Positions 16,589 to 25,476 of a DNA stretch of 64,000 nt are shown piece by piece. Position 1 is the first letter of the stretch; each line of letters begins with the position of its first letter. The DNA is taken from positions 124,001 through 188,000 of the forward strand of contig NZ_JAHIAB010000002.1 of the NCBI RefSeq assembly GCF_018760365.1. The letters run 5' to 3'. The notes below the pieces were generated by a model. That model was not told the origin of the DNA. It searched no databases and saw nothing but the letters and a program-made list of their open reading frames with translations. The stretch comes from Pseudooceanicola endophyticus. GTDB lineage: Bacteria > Pseudomonadota > Alphaproteobacteria > Rhodobacterales > Rhodobacteraceae. Made by a program: the position numbers and the translations under genes.

Positions 16589-16859
16589 CTTGCGGATCCT
16601 TCGTCTCGGGCGCGGCGGGCCGGTGTGGTGTTCCGGGGGTCGGTGTCCGTCGCTGTTGACACTCAACTTAGAGATTTGCTGCACCTGCACAACGGACGCT
16701 TCCTCATTGCCGCCATGCAGAATGTGCATAAGGATTATTGCCCCTGGGTCACCTTCCTTGCCGGGCGACCCGGGGGCAGGCGCGGCGGCATTTGCCCCGC
16801 GCCCCTTGCTGTCGTGGCGAAAATGCGCACCTATGCGGCAAGACCGGAAGGAGAACGAC
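16589..16859. promoter_or_regulatory. Divergent promoter region between ccaF1 and mrp
   Basis: This is 271 bases. The part near 16650-16730 is less GC-rich and should hold the promoters for both genes. In R. sphaeroides the homologous ccaF1-CcsR promoter is driven by the RpoH-type heat-shock sigma factors. I see no match strong enough to assign -35 and -10 boxes. No small gene is evident. Confidence 0.4.
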
Positions 16860-17942
16860 GTGGCCCTCACCCGTGAGCAAGTACTGAGTGAACTGAAACG
16901 CATTGCCCTGCCGACCGGAGGGGACCTGGTCTCGTCCGACATGGTCCGGGCGCTCACGGTCGAGGAGGGGGCCGTGCGCTTCGTCATCGAGGCCCCCGAT
17001 GCCGGGACCGCCCGCAAGATGGAGAACATCCGCGCCGCCGCCGAGGGACTGGTGCGCGAGATCCCCGGCGTGACCCGGGTCAGCGCCATCCTGACGGCGC
17101 ATGAGGGCGGTGCCCCGGCGCGGCCCGCGCCGAAGGCGCCCAGCCTGAAGATCGGCGGCCACCCCACCGGCGGCAACGCGCCGCTGAAGCCGGCCTCGGT
17201 CAAGCGGATCCTGGCGATCGGCTCGGGCAAGGGGGGCGTGGGCAAGTCCACCGTCTCCTCCAACCTTGCGGTGGCGCTGGCGAAGCAGGGCAAGAAGGTC
17301 GGCCTGCTCGATGCCGATGTCTACGGCCCCTCTCAGCCGCGGATGATGGGGGTGAACCGCCGCCCGGCCTCTCCGGATGGGCAGAGCATCGAGCCGTTGA
17401 AGGCCCATGGCGTGACGCTGATGTCCATCGGGCTGATGGTGGACGAGGACAAGGCCGTGGTCTGGCGCGGACCGATGCTGATGGGGGCGCTGCAGCAGCT
17501 GCTGACCCAGGTGCAGTGGGGCGAGCTGGACGTGCTGCTGGTCGATCTGCCGCCCGGCACCGGCGACGTGCAGCTGACGCTGTGCCAGCGCGCCGCGCCC
17601 TCGGGGGCGATCATCGTGTCCACTCCGCAGGACGTGGCGCTGCTGGATGCGCGCAAGGCCATCGACATGTTCAACACGCTGAAGACCCCGGTGCTGGGCC
17701 TGATCGAGAACATGGCGGCCTTTGTCTGCCCGCATTGCGGCGAGACCTCTCATCCCTTCGGTCATGGCGGTGTTGCCCGCGAGGCCGAGAGGCTGGGCGT
17801 GCCGCTGCTGGGCACCCTGCCGCTGGATCTGGAGACCCGGCTGGCCGGCGATGCCGGTGCGCCGGTGGCGCTTCAGGAGGGGCCGCAGGCCGAGGCCTAT
17901 GCCCGGCTGGCCCGCGGCCTGATCGAAAGCGGCATGGTCTGA
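16860..17942 (+). CDS. apbC: Mrp/ApbC/NBP35-type iron-sulfur cluster carrier ATPase
   Basis: The product is 360 residues. An N-terminal MIP18-like (DUF59) domain (residues 1-80) is followed by a deviant Walker A, SGKGGVGKST (about residue 122), and the P-loop ATPase core with LLVDLPPGTGDVQ (about residue 228). A CPHC pair at about residue 290 is the [4Fe-4S]-binding site of the dimer. ApbC proteins load and transfer Fe-S clusters to apo-enzymes in the cytoplasm. Start: GTG at 16860, 6 bases after AAGGAG. An in-frame ATG 27 bases earlier lacks a good ribosome site. Confidence 0.93.
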   Translation: MALTREQVLSELKRIALPTGGDLVSSDMVRALTVEEGAVRFVIEAPDAGTARKMENIRAAAEGLVREIPGVTRVSAILTAHEGGAPARPAPKAPSLKIGGHPTGGNAPLKPASVKRILAIGSGKGGVGKSTVSSNLAVALAKQGKKVGLLDADVYGPSQPRMMGVNRRPASPDGQSIEPLKAHGVTLMSIGLMVDEDKAVVWRGPMLMGALQQLLTQVQWGELDVLLVDLPPGTGDVQLTLCQRAAPSGAIIVSTPQDVALLDARKAIDMFNTLKTPVLGLIENMAAFVCPHCGETSHPFGHGGVAREAERLGVPLLGTLPLDLETRLAGDAGAPVALQEGPQAEAYARLARGLIESGMV

Positions 17943-17971
17943 TCGCCTTCGGCGTGAGCCGGGATGGCAGG

Positions 17972-18007
17972 GGCGCGCGGCGGTTGCTGCGCGCCTTTCG
18001 TGTTTTT
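17972..18007 (+). terminator. Rho-independent terminator of apbC/mrp
   Basis: GGCGCGC (17972-17978) pairs with GCGCGCC (17989-17995) around a 10-base loop and is followed by TTTCGTGTTTTT. It lies 29 bases after the stop. Confidence 0.85.
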
Positions 18008-18420
18008 CCGCCACAGGTTACGCGCGATGACCCGATTGACGTTGGGGGAGGTGCGGCGTCCGGCCCTCAAAAGCGAATCACTCTGCCGTGTGGGCGGGAA
18101 CCGGCTGGCCGGACTTTCGGCGCTTTTGCCTGAAATCGGGCCCGCAGCGGGCCCTCGGCGGGGATTGGATGGGCTGCCGGTGGGATGGCATGGGAAACCC
18201 CATGGGATCCCATGGGCCGGGCGAGTTCACACAATATATTGGGAATTGTTCGATGGTGCGCGCAAATTGAGCCATTCAGCGCCCCGATTGGCCCGAGAAT
18301 CGTGGGTCTCGGAATCGGCATATCTTGTACAGGAGGGGGGCTGTGTACAAGATATTCCCATCCTGTCCCTCAGAAACCATTTGCCAACCATGATTTCCCA
18401 TGTCATTCATGATGTACGGA
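18008..18420. other. Structured non-coding stretch between mrp and the mraZ leader
   Basis: About 410 bases without a credible gene. Contents: the palindrome GGGCCCGC-A-GCGGGCCC near 18138-18154; a run of five TGGG words spaced 10-12 bases (about 18168-18215), resembling spaced MraZ boxes; an AT-rich palindrome CAATATATTG near 18232; a bulged hairpin (CCGATT..CCGAGA with TCTCGG..AATCGG, 18284-18318); and a perfect 12-bp inverted repeat ATATCTTGTACA / TGTACAAGATAT (18320-18331, 18344-18355) with a purine-rich loop containing GGAGG. Function unknown; probably regulatory for the dcw cluster or a separate RNA. Confidence 0.5.
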
Positions 18421-18439
18421 TAAGGCGAGCAAGAGGATA

Positions 18440-18640
18440 CGGGGCGCCAAAAGACCCCGGGCTCTATAAGCACAGGCAGTGATCATACAGGCACTCGCTT
18501 TCATCCGACGAAGAGATCCGGCGCGCGGGGCAAGCAGACATCCCCCCAGGTGGCCGCGCGAAGCTGGACACCCCGGAGACGGGACGAGGGCGGCGGATAG
18601 GGCAGTGGCAGCAGCACCTATCCGCCGTTTCCGTTTCTGA
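18440..18640 (+). ncRNA. UpsM-like sRNA / terminated 5' leader of the dcw cluster
   Basis: A perfect 10-bp stem GGCGGATAGG (18592-18601) and CCTATCCGCC (18617-18626), followed by GTTTCCGTTTCT, forms an intrinsic terminator only 58 bases before the mraZ start. Upstream lie another hairpin (CGCGCGG 18522-18528 with CCGCGCG 18554-18560) and promoter-like boxes (TATAAG at 18465-18470, TTGCCA at 18381). In R. sphaeroides the abundant sRNA UpsM (about 200 nt) arises by premature termination in the mraZ leader. Position and architecture match, but the 5' end given here is approximate. Confidence 0.7.
18592..18638 (+). terminator. Internal terminator in the mraZ leader
   Basis: This is the 10-bp perfect stem with a 15-base loop and a T-rich tail described for the leader RNA. 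Because mraZ has no other evident promoter after it, read-through must be partial, making this a point of control over the division/cell-wall cluster. Confidence 0.8.
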
Positions 18641-18695
18641 GGGTCACTTAAGTGGTATTTATCGTCAACTCGGGGGACGGGGAGCCGGCGGGACC

Positions 18696-19247
18696 TTGCG
18701 GGCAAAGCGGTTCAGAGGCGAAGAGGAGCTCAAGGTTGACTCCAAGGCGCGGGTGTCCATCCCGGCCAAGTTTCGCTCCGTTCTCGAACAGAATGACCCG
18801 GACTGGGAAAAAGGCGAAAGCGTCGTCATGGTGGCGGTCTTCGGCGATCACCTGAGCGACCACGTTGAATGCTACACCGTGGCCGCCATGACCGAGATCG
18901 AGGACATGATCGAGGACATGCCGCAGGGCGATGCCGAGACCGAGGCCCTGATCGACTGCTTCCTGACGCAATCCATGGAATTCTCCATCGACGACACGGG
19001 CCGGATCGTCCTGCCCGCCCGGCTGCGCGCCAAGATCGGCATCGAGCCGGGGGAGGCGATCAGCTTCGTCGGTCGGGGCAAGACCTTCGAGATCTGGAAT
19101 CCCGACACCTTCTCTGCCGCCCGCGCCGCCAAGCGCGAGAGCTGGCAGGAGGAGAGGGGGCTCGACCTCAAGACTTTCAATCCGCAGGCGATCTTCGACA
19201 AGTATCGCAAGCCGCGCACGACCGCTTCGGCGGAAGAGGAGAACTGA
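18696..19247 (+). CDS. mraZ: Division/cell-wall cluster transcriptional repressor MraZ
   Basis: The product is 183 residues with two SpoVT/AbrB-like halves. The first has KVDSKARVSIPAKFRSVL (about residues 14-31), the second SIDDTGRIVLPARLRAKIGI (about residues 96-115). MraZ binds spaced TGGG-type boxes upstream of its own operon and restrains dcw expression. The only start that covers the conserved MRAKRFRGE N-terminus is TTG at 18696, with GGGGAG upstream. An unusual start codon after a terminated leader suggests low translation. The acidic tail (residues 165-183) is longer than usual. It is the first gene of the cluster, 3 bases before rsmH. Confidence 0.9.
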   Translation: MRAKRFRGEEELKVDSKARVSIPAKFRSVLEQNDPDWEKGESVVMVAVFGDHLSDHVECYTVAAMTEIEDMIEDMPQGDAETEALIDCFLTQSMEFSIDDTGRIVLPARLRAKIGIEPGEAISFVGRGKTFEIWNPDTFSAARAAKRESWQEERGLDLKTFNPQAIFDKYRKPRTTASAEEEN

Positions 19248-19250
19248 GAC

Positions 19251-20261
19251 ATGGTCTCCGATCCCGTCCAGCAGCCGCATGTTCCCGTGCTGCTGCGCCC
19301 CATCCTTGCAAACGTGGCCCCGGTAACGGGCACCTGGATCGACGGCACCTTCGGGGCCGGCGGCTACACCCGTGGCCTGCTGGACGCCGGGGCGACCCGC
19401 GTCGTGGGCATCGACCAGGATCCGCTGGCCATCGAAATGGCGCAGCCCTGGGCCGGCCAGTACGGCGACCGGCTGACCATCGTGCAGGACAACTTCGCCA
19501 ATCTGGACACGGTGGCCGGGGAAAACTGCCCCGAGGGCGTGGATGGCATCGTCCTCGACCTCGGCGTGTCCTCCATGCAGCTGGACCTGGCCGAACGCGG
19601 CTTCTCCTTCCTGCGCGACGGGCCGCTCGACATGCGGATGAGCCAGTCCGGCCCCTCTGCCGCCGATCTGGTGAACACGCTGGAGGAGGGCCCGCTGGCC
19701 GACATCCTCTATCTTTACGGCGAAGAGCGCGCCTCGCGCCGGATCGCACGGGCGATCGCGCGCGAACGCGCGGTGGAACCGATCACCACCACGCTGCGCC
19801 TGGCCAAGATCATCGAGGGCTGCCTGCCGCGCGCGAAGCCGGGGCAAAGCCACCCGGCGACCCGCAGCTTCCAGGCGCTGCGCATCGCGGTGAACGATGA
19901 ATACGGCGCCCTGGCCGAGGGGCTGATGGCCGCCGAGCGGGCGCTGAAGCCCGGCGGCATCCTGGCCGTCGTCAGCTTCCATTCCATCGAGGACCGGATG
20001 GTCAAGCGCTTCTTCCAGCTGCGCGCCGGCGGCACTGGCAATGCCAACCGCTATGCGCCACAACTTGAGGAAGAGTCGCCGGCCTTCACCCAGAAGACCC
20101 GCAAGGGCATCGGTCCGGACGACGAGGAACTCGAGATCAACCCGCGGTCGCGTTCGGCGCGGCTGCGCATCGGATACCGCACGGATGCTCCGGCGGACGA
20201 CATCGACCGCGCCGCGCTCGGAATGCCGGGGGCAGGGGACAGGAAGGGACGCAAGGGATGA
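19251..20261 (+). CDS. rsmH: 16S rRNA (cytosine-1402-N4)-methyltransferase
   Basis: The product is 336 residues. The N-terminal [10 protein letters not shown] and SAM-binding [16 protein letters not shown] (about residues 30-45) are followed by [19 protein letters not shown], the RsmH signature (about residue 100). [13 protein letters not shown] at about residue 244 completes the Rossmann fold. The enzyme methylates C1402 in the decoding centre of 16S rRNA using S-adenosylmethionine. It follows mraZ by 3 bases and overlaps ftsL by 4 (ATGA), so translation is coupled. Confidence 0.97.
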   Translation: MVSDPVQQPHVPVLLRPILANVAPVTGTWIDGTFGAGGYTRGLLDAGATRVVGIDQDPLAIEMAQPWAGQYGDRLTIVQDNFANLDTVAGENCPEGVDGIVLDLGVSSMQLDLAERGFSFLRDGPLDMRMSQSGPSAADLVNTLEEGPLADILYLYGEERASRRIARAIARERAVEPITTTLRLAKIIEGCLPRAKPGQSHPATRSFQALRIAVNDEYGALAEGLMAAERALKPGGILAVVSFHSIEDRMVKRFFQLRAGGTGNANRYAPQLEEESPAFTQKTRKGIGPDDEELEINPRSRSARLRIGYRTDAPADDIDRAALGMPGAGDRKGRKG

Positions 20262-20614
20262 GAACACTGCTCTATCTGCTCAGCGCCATGGCCGTCATCG
20301 GCCTTGCCTTCTGGGCCTATCAGGAAAACTACCAGACCAAGGCCGCCATCGAGACCTCGGACCATCTGCAACGCAAGATCGCAGATGCCCGCTCCAAGCT
20401 GGCGATGATGAAGGCGGAATGGGCCTACCAGAACCGTCCCGACCGTCTGCGCGCCCTGGCCGAGATGAACTACAAGGACCTGCAGTTGCAGCCGATCGAC
20501 CCCTCGCAATTCGGCTCGGTGGACCAGGTGCCCTACCCAAAGCCTTCCGCGGACCCAAAGCCGCCCCAGGAGGTCGAGATGTCCTCCCTTCTGGACAGCG
20601 ACCTGAAGCCGTGA
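20258..20614 (+). CDS. ftsL: Cell division protein FtsL
   Basis: The product is 118 residues: a short cytoplasmic start, one transmembrane helix (residues 3-20) and a periplasmic coiled-coil-like helix (about residues 25-75) ending in a proline-rich tail. FtsL forms the FtsQLB complex that activates septal peptidoglycan synthesis by FtsWI. Sequence conservation in this family is low, and the call rests on size, topology and position between rsmH and ftsI. It overlaps rsmH by 4 bases. Confidence 0.85.
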   Translation: MRTLLYLLSAMAVIGLAFWAYQENYQTKAAIETSDHLQRKIADARSKLAMMKAEWAYQNRPDRLRALAEMNYKDLQLQPIDPSQFGSVDQVPYPKPSADPKPPQEVEMSSLLDSDLKP

Positions 20615-20627
20615 AGGGGAGCGCCCC

Positions 20628-22406
20628 ATGACCCGCACGCCGCTGCGCCCGCTGGCCGCGATCCTCAACGCCCGCGCCAAGGGCGAGAACCCCGACGTGA
20701 TCGAGCGCGAGAACCTGCGCCAGAGACATGAGCAGATGCGCGACCGCTCCCGCCTGCGGGCCGAGGGGCGGTTGCTGATTCTGGGCCTGGCCTTCCTTTG
20801 CGCCTTCGGCACCATCGGCTTCCGCATGGGGGCCATGGCCAGTTCGACGCCGAGCGAACCGCGCACCTCCTCGGGCGGAGTCGGGCTGGTGGCCAGCCGC
20901 GCCGATATCGTTGATCGCAACGGCCGGGTGCTGGCGACCAACATGGAGACCTATTCGCTTTATGCGCATCCCCAGCAGATGGTGCATCCGCTGCAGACCG
21001 CGAAGGCGCTGGCGAAGATCTTTCCGGACCTGAACGAAGAGCGCCTGATCAAGGATTTCACCGGTTCGCGCAAGTTCGTCTGGCTGCGCCGCACCATGTC
21101 GCCCGAGCAGCGCCAGGCGACGCATGACATCGGCGAGCCGGGGCTGCTGTTCGGCCCGCGCGAGATGCGGCTTTACCCGAACGGCCCCGTTGCCTCTCAC
21201 ATCCTGGGCGGCACCAAGTTCGAGAAGGAAGATGTCGACTGGGCCGAGATGACCGGTTCGGCCGGGATCGAGCACCGTTTCGACAGCATGCTGAACGATC
21301 CCAACAACGGCGGGCGTCCGCTGCAGCTCTCCATCGACCTGACCGTGCAGGCGGCGCTGGAACAGGTGCTTTCGGGCGGCATGAAGCTGATGAACTCCAA
21401 GGGCGCCGCCGCCGTGCTGATGAAGGTCAAGACCGGCGAGATCGTCGCCATGGCCTCTCTGCCCGATTACGATCCGAACGATCCGCCGCCGCCGCCCACC
21501 AAGGGCACGCCCGACGACAGCCCGCTGTTCGACCGCGCGGTGCAGGGCCTGTACGAGCTGGGTTCGGTCTTCAAGGTCTTCGACATTTCGCAGGCCATCG
21601 ACCTGGGGCTGGTGAAGCCGACCACGGTGATCGACATCACCGGGCCGATCCGCTGGGGGCGCTTCCGGATCAGCGATGACCACTACATCGGGCGTTCCGC
21701 CGACGTGAACACGATCCTCGAGGAAAGCTCCAACATCGGGGCGGCGCGGATTGCCCAGATGATCGGCGCGCAGCGTCAGGAGGCCTTCCTGCGCAAGCTG
21801 GGGCTGATGGATCCCTCGCCGATCGAGATGTCGGAGGCCGAGGTCACCAAGCCCGCCCACCAGACCAACTGGTCCGAGCTGACCACCATGACGGTTTCCT
21901 ACGGGCATGGCATCACCGTGTCCCCGGTCATGCTGGCCGCAGCCTATGCGACCATCGCCAATGACGGGCGCAAGGTCACGCCGACGCTGCTGCGCCATCC
22001 CCAGCCCAGCGTCGGGCCGCAGATCATCAAGCCCGAAACCGCCGAGATCATGCACAAGATGCTGCGCAGCGTCGTCACTGACGGCACCGCCTCCCTCGGC
22101 GACGTGCCGGGCTACGAGATCGGCGGCAAGACCGGGACGGCGGACAAGGTGAAACCCACGGGCGGCTACTACAAGGACCGCACCATCGCCACCTTCGCCT
22201 CGATGTTCCCGACCTCGGATCCGCAATACGTGCTGATCACCATGCTCGACGAACCCGAGACCTCGATCGCCAGCATCAAGCACCCGCTGCGCACCGCCGG
22301 CTGGACCTCGGTTCCCGTCGCGAAGGAGATCATCCGGCGCATCGGTCCGCTGCTCGGGCTGCGGCCCCGCGTTGAACCCACCCCCGTGGCTGCTATAACC
22401 CAGTAG
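20628..22406 (+). CDS. ftsI: Septal peptidoglycan transpeptidase FtsI (PBP3)
   Basis: The product is 592 residues. A cytoplasmic N-terminus and one membrane helix (about residues 45-65) are followed by the pedestal domain (ASRADIVDRNGRVLATN at about residue 88) and the transpeptidase. Catalytic motifs: SVFK (about residue 312, nucleophile serine), SSN (about residue 368) and KTGTAD (about residue 502). It cross-links peptidoglycan at the division septum in the periplasm, partnered by FtsW. It carries an APSN-like extended C-terminus that ends soon after the transpeptidase domain. The gap to ftsL is 13 bases. Confidence 0.97.
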   Translation: MTRTPLRPLAAILNARAKGENPDVIERENLRQRHEQMRDRSRLRAEGRLLILGLAFLCAFGTIGFRMGAMASSTPSEPRTSSGGVGLVASRADIVDRNGRVLATNMETYSLYAHPQQMVHPLQTAKALAKIFPDLNEERLIKDFTGSRKFVWLRRTMSPEQRQATHDIGEPGLLFGPREMRLYPNGPVASHILGGTKFEKEDVDWAEMTGSAGIEHRFDSMLNDPNNGGRPLQLSIDLTVQAALEQVLSGGMKLMNSKGAAAVLMKVKTGEIVAMASLPDYDPNDPPPPPTKGTPDDSPLFDRAVQGLYELGSVFKVFDISQAIDLGLVKPTTVIDITGPIRWGRFRISDDHYIGRSADVNTILEESSNIGAARIAQMIGAQRQEAFLRKLGLMDPSPIEMSEAEVTKPAHQTNWSELTTMTVSYGHGITVSPVMLAAAYATIANDGRKVTPTLLRHPQPSVGPQIIKPETAEIMHKMLRSVVTDGTASLGDVPGYEIGGKTGTADKVKPTGGYYKDRTIATFASMFPTSDPQYVLITMLDEPETSIASIKHPLRTAGWTSVPVAKEIIRRIGPLLGLRPRVEPTPVAAITQ

Positions 22407-22474
22407 GGGCCGGACCGCTTGCGCGAGTCCCGGCGGACGTGACAGGGGCGGTGCCCCGGAAAGGCAGCAGCGAC

Positions 22475-24007
22475 ATGGTCAGCAGGAACGGCTCGGATGG
22501 CCACAAGGGCAGTGGCAGGCCGGAATTCCAGCCCGTTCGGACCCTGTCGGAACTGGGCCTGACCGCCCGCGGAGGCCGTGAGGCCGAGATCACCGGACTG
22601 GCCGTCGACAGCCGCGAGGTGCGCGCCGGCTACCTGTTCGCCGCGCTGCCGGGCACCAAGGTCCATGGCGCCGATTTCATCCAGTACGCGCTGCAGATGG
22701 GGGCGGGTGCGATCCTGACCGATCCCGCCGGTGCGCGCCTTGCCGCCGAGGCGCTGAAGGGATCCGACGCCGCCGTCATCATCGCCGAGGATCCCCGCCA
22801 GGTGCTGGCGGCCACTGCCGCGCTGTGGTTCGGGGGCCAGCCCCGGGTGATGTGCGCGGTGACGGGCACCAATGGCAAGACCTCGGTTGCGACCTTCCTG
22901 CGCCAGATCTGGCAGGGGCTGGGCTACCGGGCCTGCAACCTTGGCACCACCGGGGTCGAGGGCGACTATACCCATCCGCTGTCCCATACCACGCCCGAAC
23001 CGATCACCCTGCATCGCCTGCTGGCCGAGGCCGCTTCCGAAGGCGTGACCCATTGCGCCATGGAGGCCTCTTCGCACGGGCTGGCGCAGCGGCGGCTGGA
23101 CGGGGTGATGCTGCAGGCGGCGGGCTTTACCAACCTGACCCAGGACCACCTGGACTACCACGCCTCCTTCAAGGAATACTTCGAGGCCAAGGCCGGCCTT
23201 TTCACCCGCGTCCTGCCCCCCGAGGGCCACGCGGTGATCAACATCGACGGTGCCCGCGGCGCCGACATGGTGGCCGAAGCCGAGGCGCGCGGCCTCGACG
23301 TGCTGACCGTGGGCATGAACCCCGACGCCGAGATGCGCCTGGTCGCCCGCCGCTTTGAGCCCGAGGGCCAGGTGCTGCGCATTGCCTTTGCCGATACCGA
23401 ACACCAGATCCGCCTGAACCTGATCGGCGGCTTCCAGGCCGAGAACGTGCTGGTCGCTGCTGGCCTTGCGATGATGTGCGGCGCCTCCCCGCAGGAGGTC
23501 TTCCCGGTGCTGCCGCGCCTTGTCGGGGTGCGGGGCCGGATGCAGCTGGCCGCGACGCGGGCCAACGGCGCCTCGGTCTTCGTGGATTACGCCCATACCC
23601 CCGACGCGGTGTCGACCGCGCTGAAGGCGCTGCGCCCGCATGTGATGGGCCGCATTGTCGCCATTATCGGCGCGGGCGGCGACCGGGACCGCACCAAGCG
23701 CCCGCTGATGGGCCAGGCGGCGGCGGAAAATGCCGACGCGGTCTTCGTGACCGATGACAACCCGCGTTCGGAAGATCCCGGCGCGATCCGCCAGGCGGTG
23801 CTGCTGGGCTGCCCCGAAGCCTTCGAGGTGCCCGACCGCGCCGAGGCGATCCTGCGCGCGGTGGACACGCTGGGACCGGGCGACGCGCTGCTGATCGCCG
23901 GCAAGGGCCATGAAACGGGCCAGATCGTCGGCGACACGATCTATCCCTTCGACGATGTGGAACAGGCCTCGGTCGCGGTCGCGGCCCTGGACGGGAGACT
24001 GGCATGA
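22475..24007 (+). CDS. murE: UDP-MurNAc-L-Ala-D-Glu: meso-diaminopimelate ligase
   Basis: The product is 510 residues. The Mur ligase signature has the ATP loop TGTNGKTSVATFLRQ (about residue 129), the central domain with EASSHGLAQRRLDG, and DNPRSEDP (about residue 428), the motif that selects meso-diaminopimelate over lysine. It adds the third residue of the peptidoglycan stem peptide in the cytoplasm. The start at 22475 is chosen over an upstream GTG because GGAAAGG lies at proper distance; the first 25 residues are poorly conserved. It overlaps murF by 4 bases. Confidence 0.96.
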   Translation: MVSRNGSDGHKGSGRPEFQPVRTLSELGLTARGGREAEITGLAVDSREVRAGYLFAALPGTKVHGADFIQYALQMGAGAILTDPAGARLAAEALKGSDAAVIIAEDPRQVLAATAALWFGGQPRVMCAVTGTNGKTSVATFLRQIWQGLGYRACNLGTTGVEGDYTHPLSHTTPEPITLHRLLAEAASEGVTHCAMEASSHGLAQRRLDGVMLQAAGFTNLTQDHLDYHASFKEYFEAKAGLFTRVLPPEGHAVINIDGARGADMVAEAEARGLDVLTVGMNPDAEMRLVARRFEPEGQVLRIAFADTEHQIRLNLIGGFQAENVLVAAGLAMMCGASPQEVFPVLPRLVGVRGRMQLAATRANGASVFVDYAHTPDAVSTALKALRPHVMGRIVAIIGAGGDRDRTKRPLMGQAAAENADAVFVTDDNPRSEDPGAIRQAVLLGCPEAFEVPDRAEAILRAVDTLGPGDALLIAGKGHETGQIVGDTIYPFDDVEQASVAVAALDGRLA

Positions 24008-25431
24008 GCCTCTGGACGGCTGCGGAAGCGGCGGCGGCAACGGGCGGTGAGGTCCGGGGCGCATGGGAGGTGCAGGGCGTCTCCATCGACACCCGCACGA
24101 TCGCGAAGGGCGACCTGTTCGTCGCCCTGAAGGCGGCGCGCGATGCCCATGACTTCGTGGCCCAGGCGCTTCAAAAGGGGGCAGGTGCCGCCCTTGTCAC
24201 CCATGTTCCCGAGGGCGTGGCCGAGGATGCGCCGCTGCTGATCGTGCCCGACGTGCTGGACGCGCTTGAGGGGCTGGCCCGCGCCGCCCGGGCGCGCATG
24301 AGCGGCAAGGTGGTGGCGGTGACCGGCTCGGCCGGCAAGACCTCGACCAAGGAGATGCTGCGCGACGTGCTGGGCGACCAGCGCCGCACCCATTGCGCCG
24401 AGGCCTCCTACAACAATCACTGGGGCGTGCCGCTGACGCTGGCGCGGATGCCGCGCGATGCCCAGGCCGCGGTGATCGAGATCGGCATGAACCACCCCGG
24501 AGAGATCGCGCCGCTGGCGCGCCTTGCCCGGCCCGATGTCGCGATCATCACCACCATCGCCCCGGCGCATCTTGAGGCCTTCGAGTCGATCGAGGGCATC
24601 GCGCAGGAAAAGGCCAGCATCTTCGAGGGGCTGGAACCCGGCGGCGTGGCGATCATCAACGGCGACCTGCCGACGACGCCGCTGATGGTGGCCCGCGCCG
24701 AAGAGCTGGGCGCCCGGGTGTTGCGCTTCGGCGAAAGCGCCGGCTGCCACCACCGGCTGACCCGGGTGCAGTTCAGCGACGACTGCCTGGTCTGCCATGC
24801 CCGTGCCTGGCGCACGCCGGTCACCTACAAGGTGCGCGCGGCGGGGCGCCATTTCGCGCTGAACGCGCTGGCGGCGCTGGCGACGGCCCATGTGCTGGGG
24901 CTGGACCGGGCGCTGGCGCTGGCCTCCATCGGGCGCTGGACGCCGCCGGCGGGGCGCGGCCTGCGCCAGTGGCGCGTGCTGGATCCGCTGGAGCGCGCGC
25001 TCTCGTTCGAGCTGATCGACGATGCCTTCAATGCCAACCCGGCCTCGATGGCTGCCGCGCTCGATGTACTGGCGGCCTCGCATCCGCGCGACAACCTCGG
25101 GCGCCATGCCCAGGGCCGCCGTATCGCCATCCTGGGCGAGATGCTGGAACTGGGCACCGGAGAGCAGGCGCTGCACCGCGACATCGCCACCCTGCCGGCG
25201 ATGAAGGATGTCGACCTGGTGCATTGCGTGGGCCCCCGGATGCGAGTCCTCTACGAGGCGCTGCCCGATCACAAGCGCGGACAATGCGTCGAGAAGGTCG
25301 AGAAACTGGCGGAAGATCCCCTGCGCCTGGTCGATGCCGGCGATGTCGTGCTGATCAAGGGCTCCAAGGGGTCGCGCGTGTCGGTGCTGGTTGACGCGCT
25401 TCGGAAATTGAGCCATCCCGCCGACGATTAA
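24004..25431 (+). CDS. murF: UDP-MurNAc-tripeptide: D-Ala-D-Ala ligase
   Basis: The product is 475 residues. The ATP loop TGSAGKTSTKEM is at about residue 108, the catalytic segment EIGMNHPGEIAPLA at about residue 160, and DDAFNANPASM at about residue 340, the substrate-binding pattern of MurF. It completes the UDP-MurNAc-pentapeptide before transfer to lipid by MraY. The product is slightly longer than the common 450 residues because of loops in the C-terminal domain. It sits between murE (overlap of 4 bases) and mraY (45 bases). Confidence 0.96.
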   Translation: MSLWTAAEAAAATGGEVRGAWEVQGVSIDTRTIAKGDLFVALKAARDAHDFVAQALQKGAGAALVTHVPEGVAEDAPLLIVPDVLDALEGLARAARARMSGKVVAVTGSAGKTSTKEMLRDVLGDQRRTHCAEASYNNHWGVPLTLARMPRDAQAAVIEIGMNHPGEIAPLARLARPDVAIITTIAPAHLEAFESIEGIAQEKASIFEGLEPGGVAIINGDLPTTPLMVARAEELGARVLRFGESAGCHHRLTRVQFSDDCLVCHARAWRTPVTYKVRAAGRHFALNALAALATAHVLGLDRALALASIGRWTPPAGRGLRQWRVLDPLERALSFELIDDAFNANPASMAAALDVLAASHPRDNLGRHAQGRRIAILGEMLELGTGEQALHRDIATLPAMKDVDLVHCVGPRMRVLYEALPDHKRGQCVEKVEKLAEDPLRLVDAGDVVLIKGSKGSRVSVLVDALRKLSHPADD

Positions 25432-25476
25432 ACAGTACACCCGGCAGCCTGACGGGTACGAGGAAGGATCCCCGAA

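Noticed and set aside
18008-18640. RNase P RNA or tmRNA in the mrp-mraZ gap
   Set aside because: The conserved P4 words of RNase P RNA (GAGGAAAGTCC) and the tRNA-like ends of tmRNA are absent.
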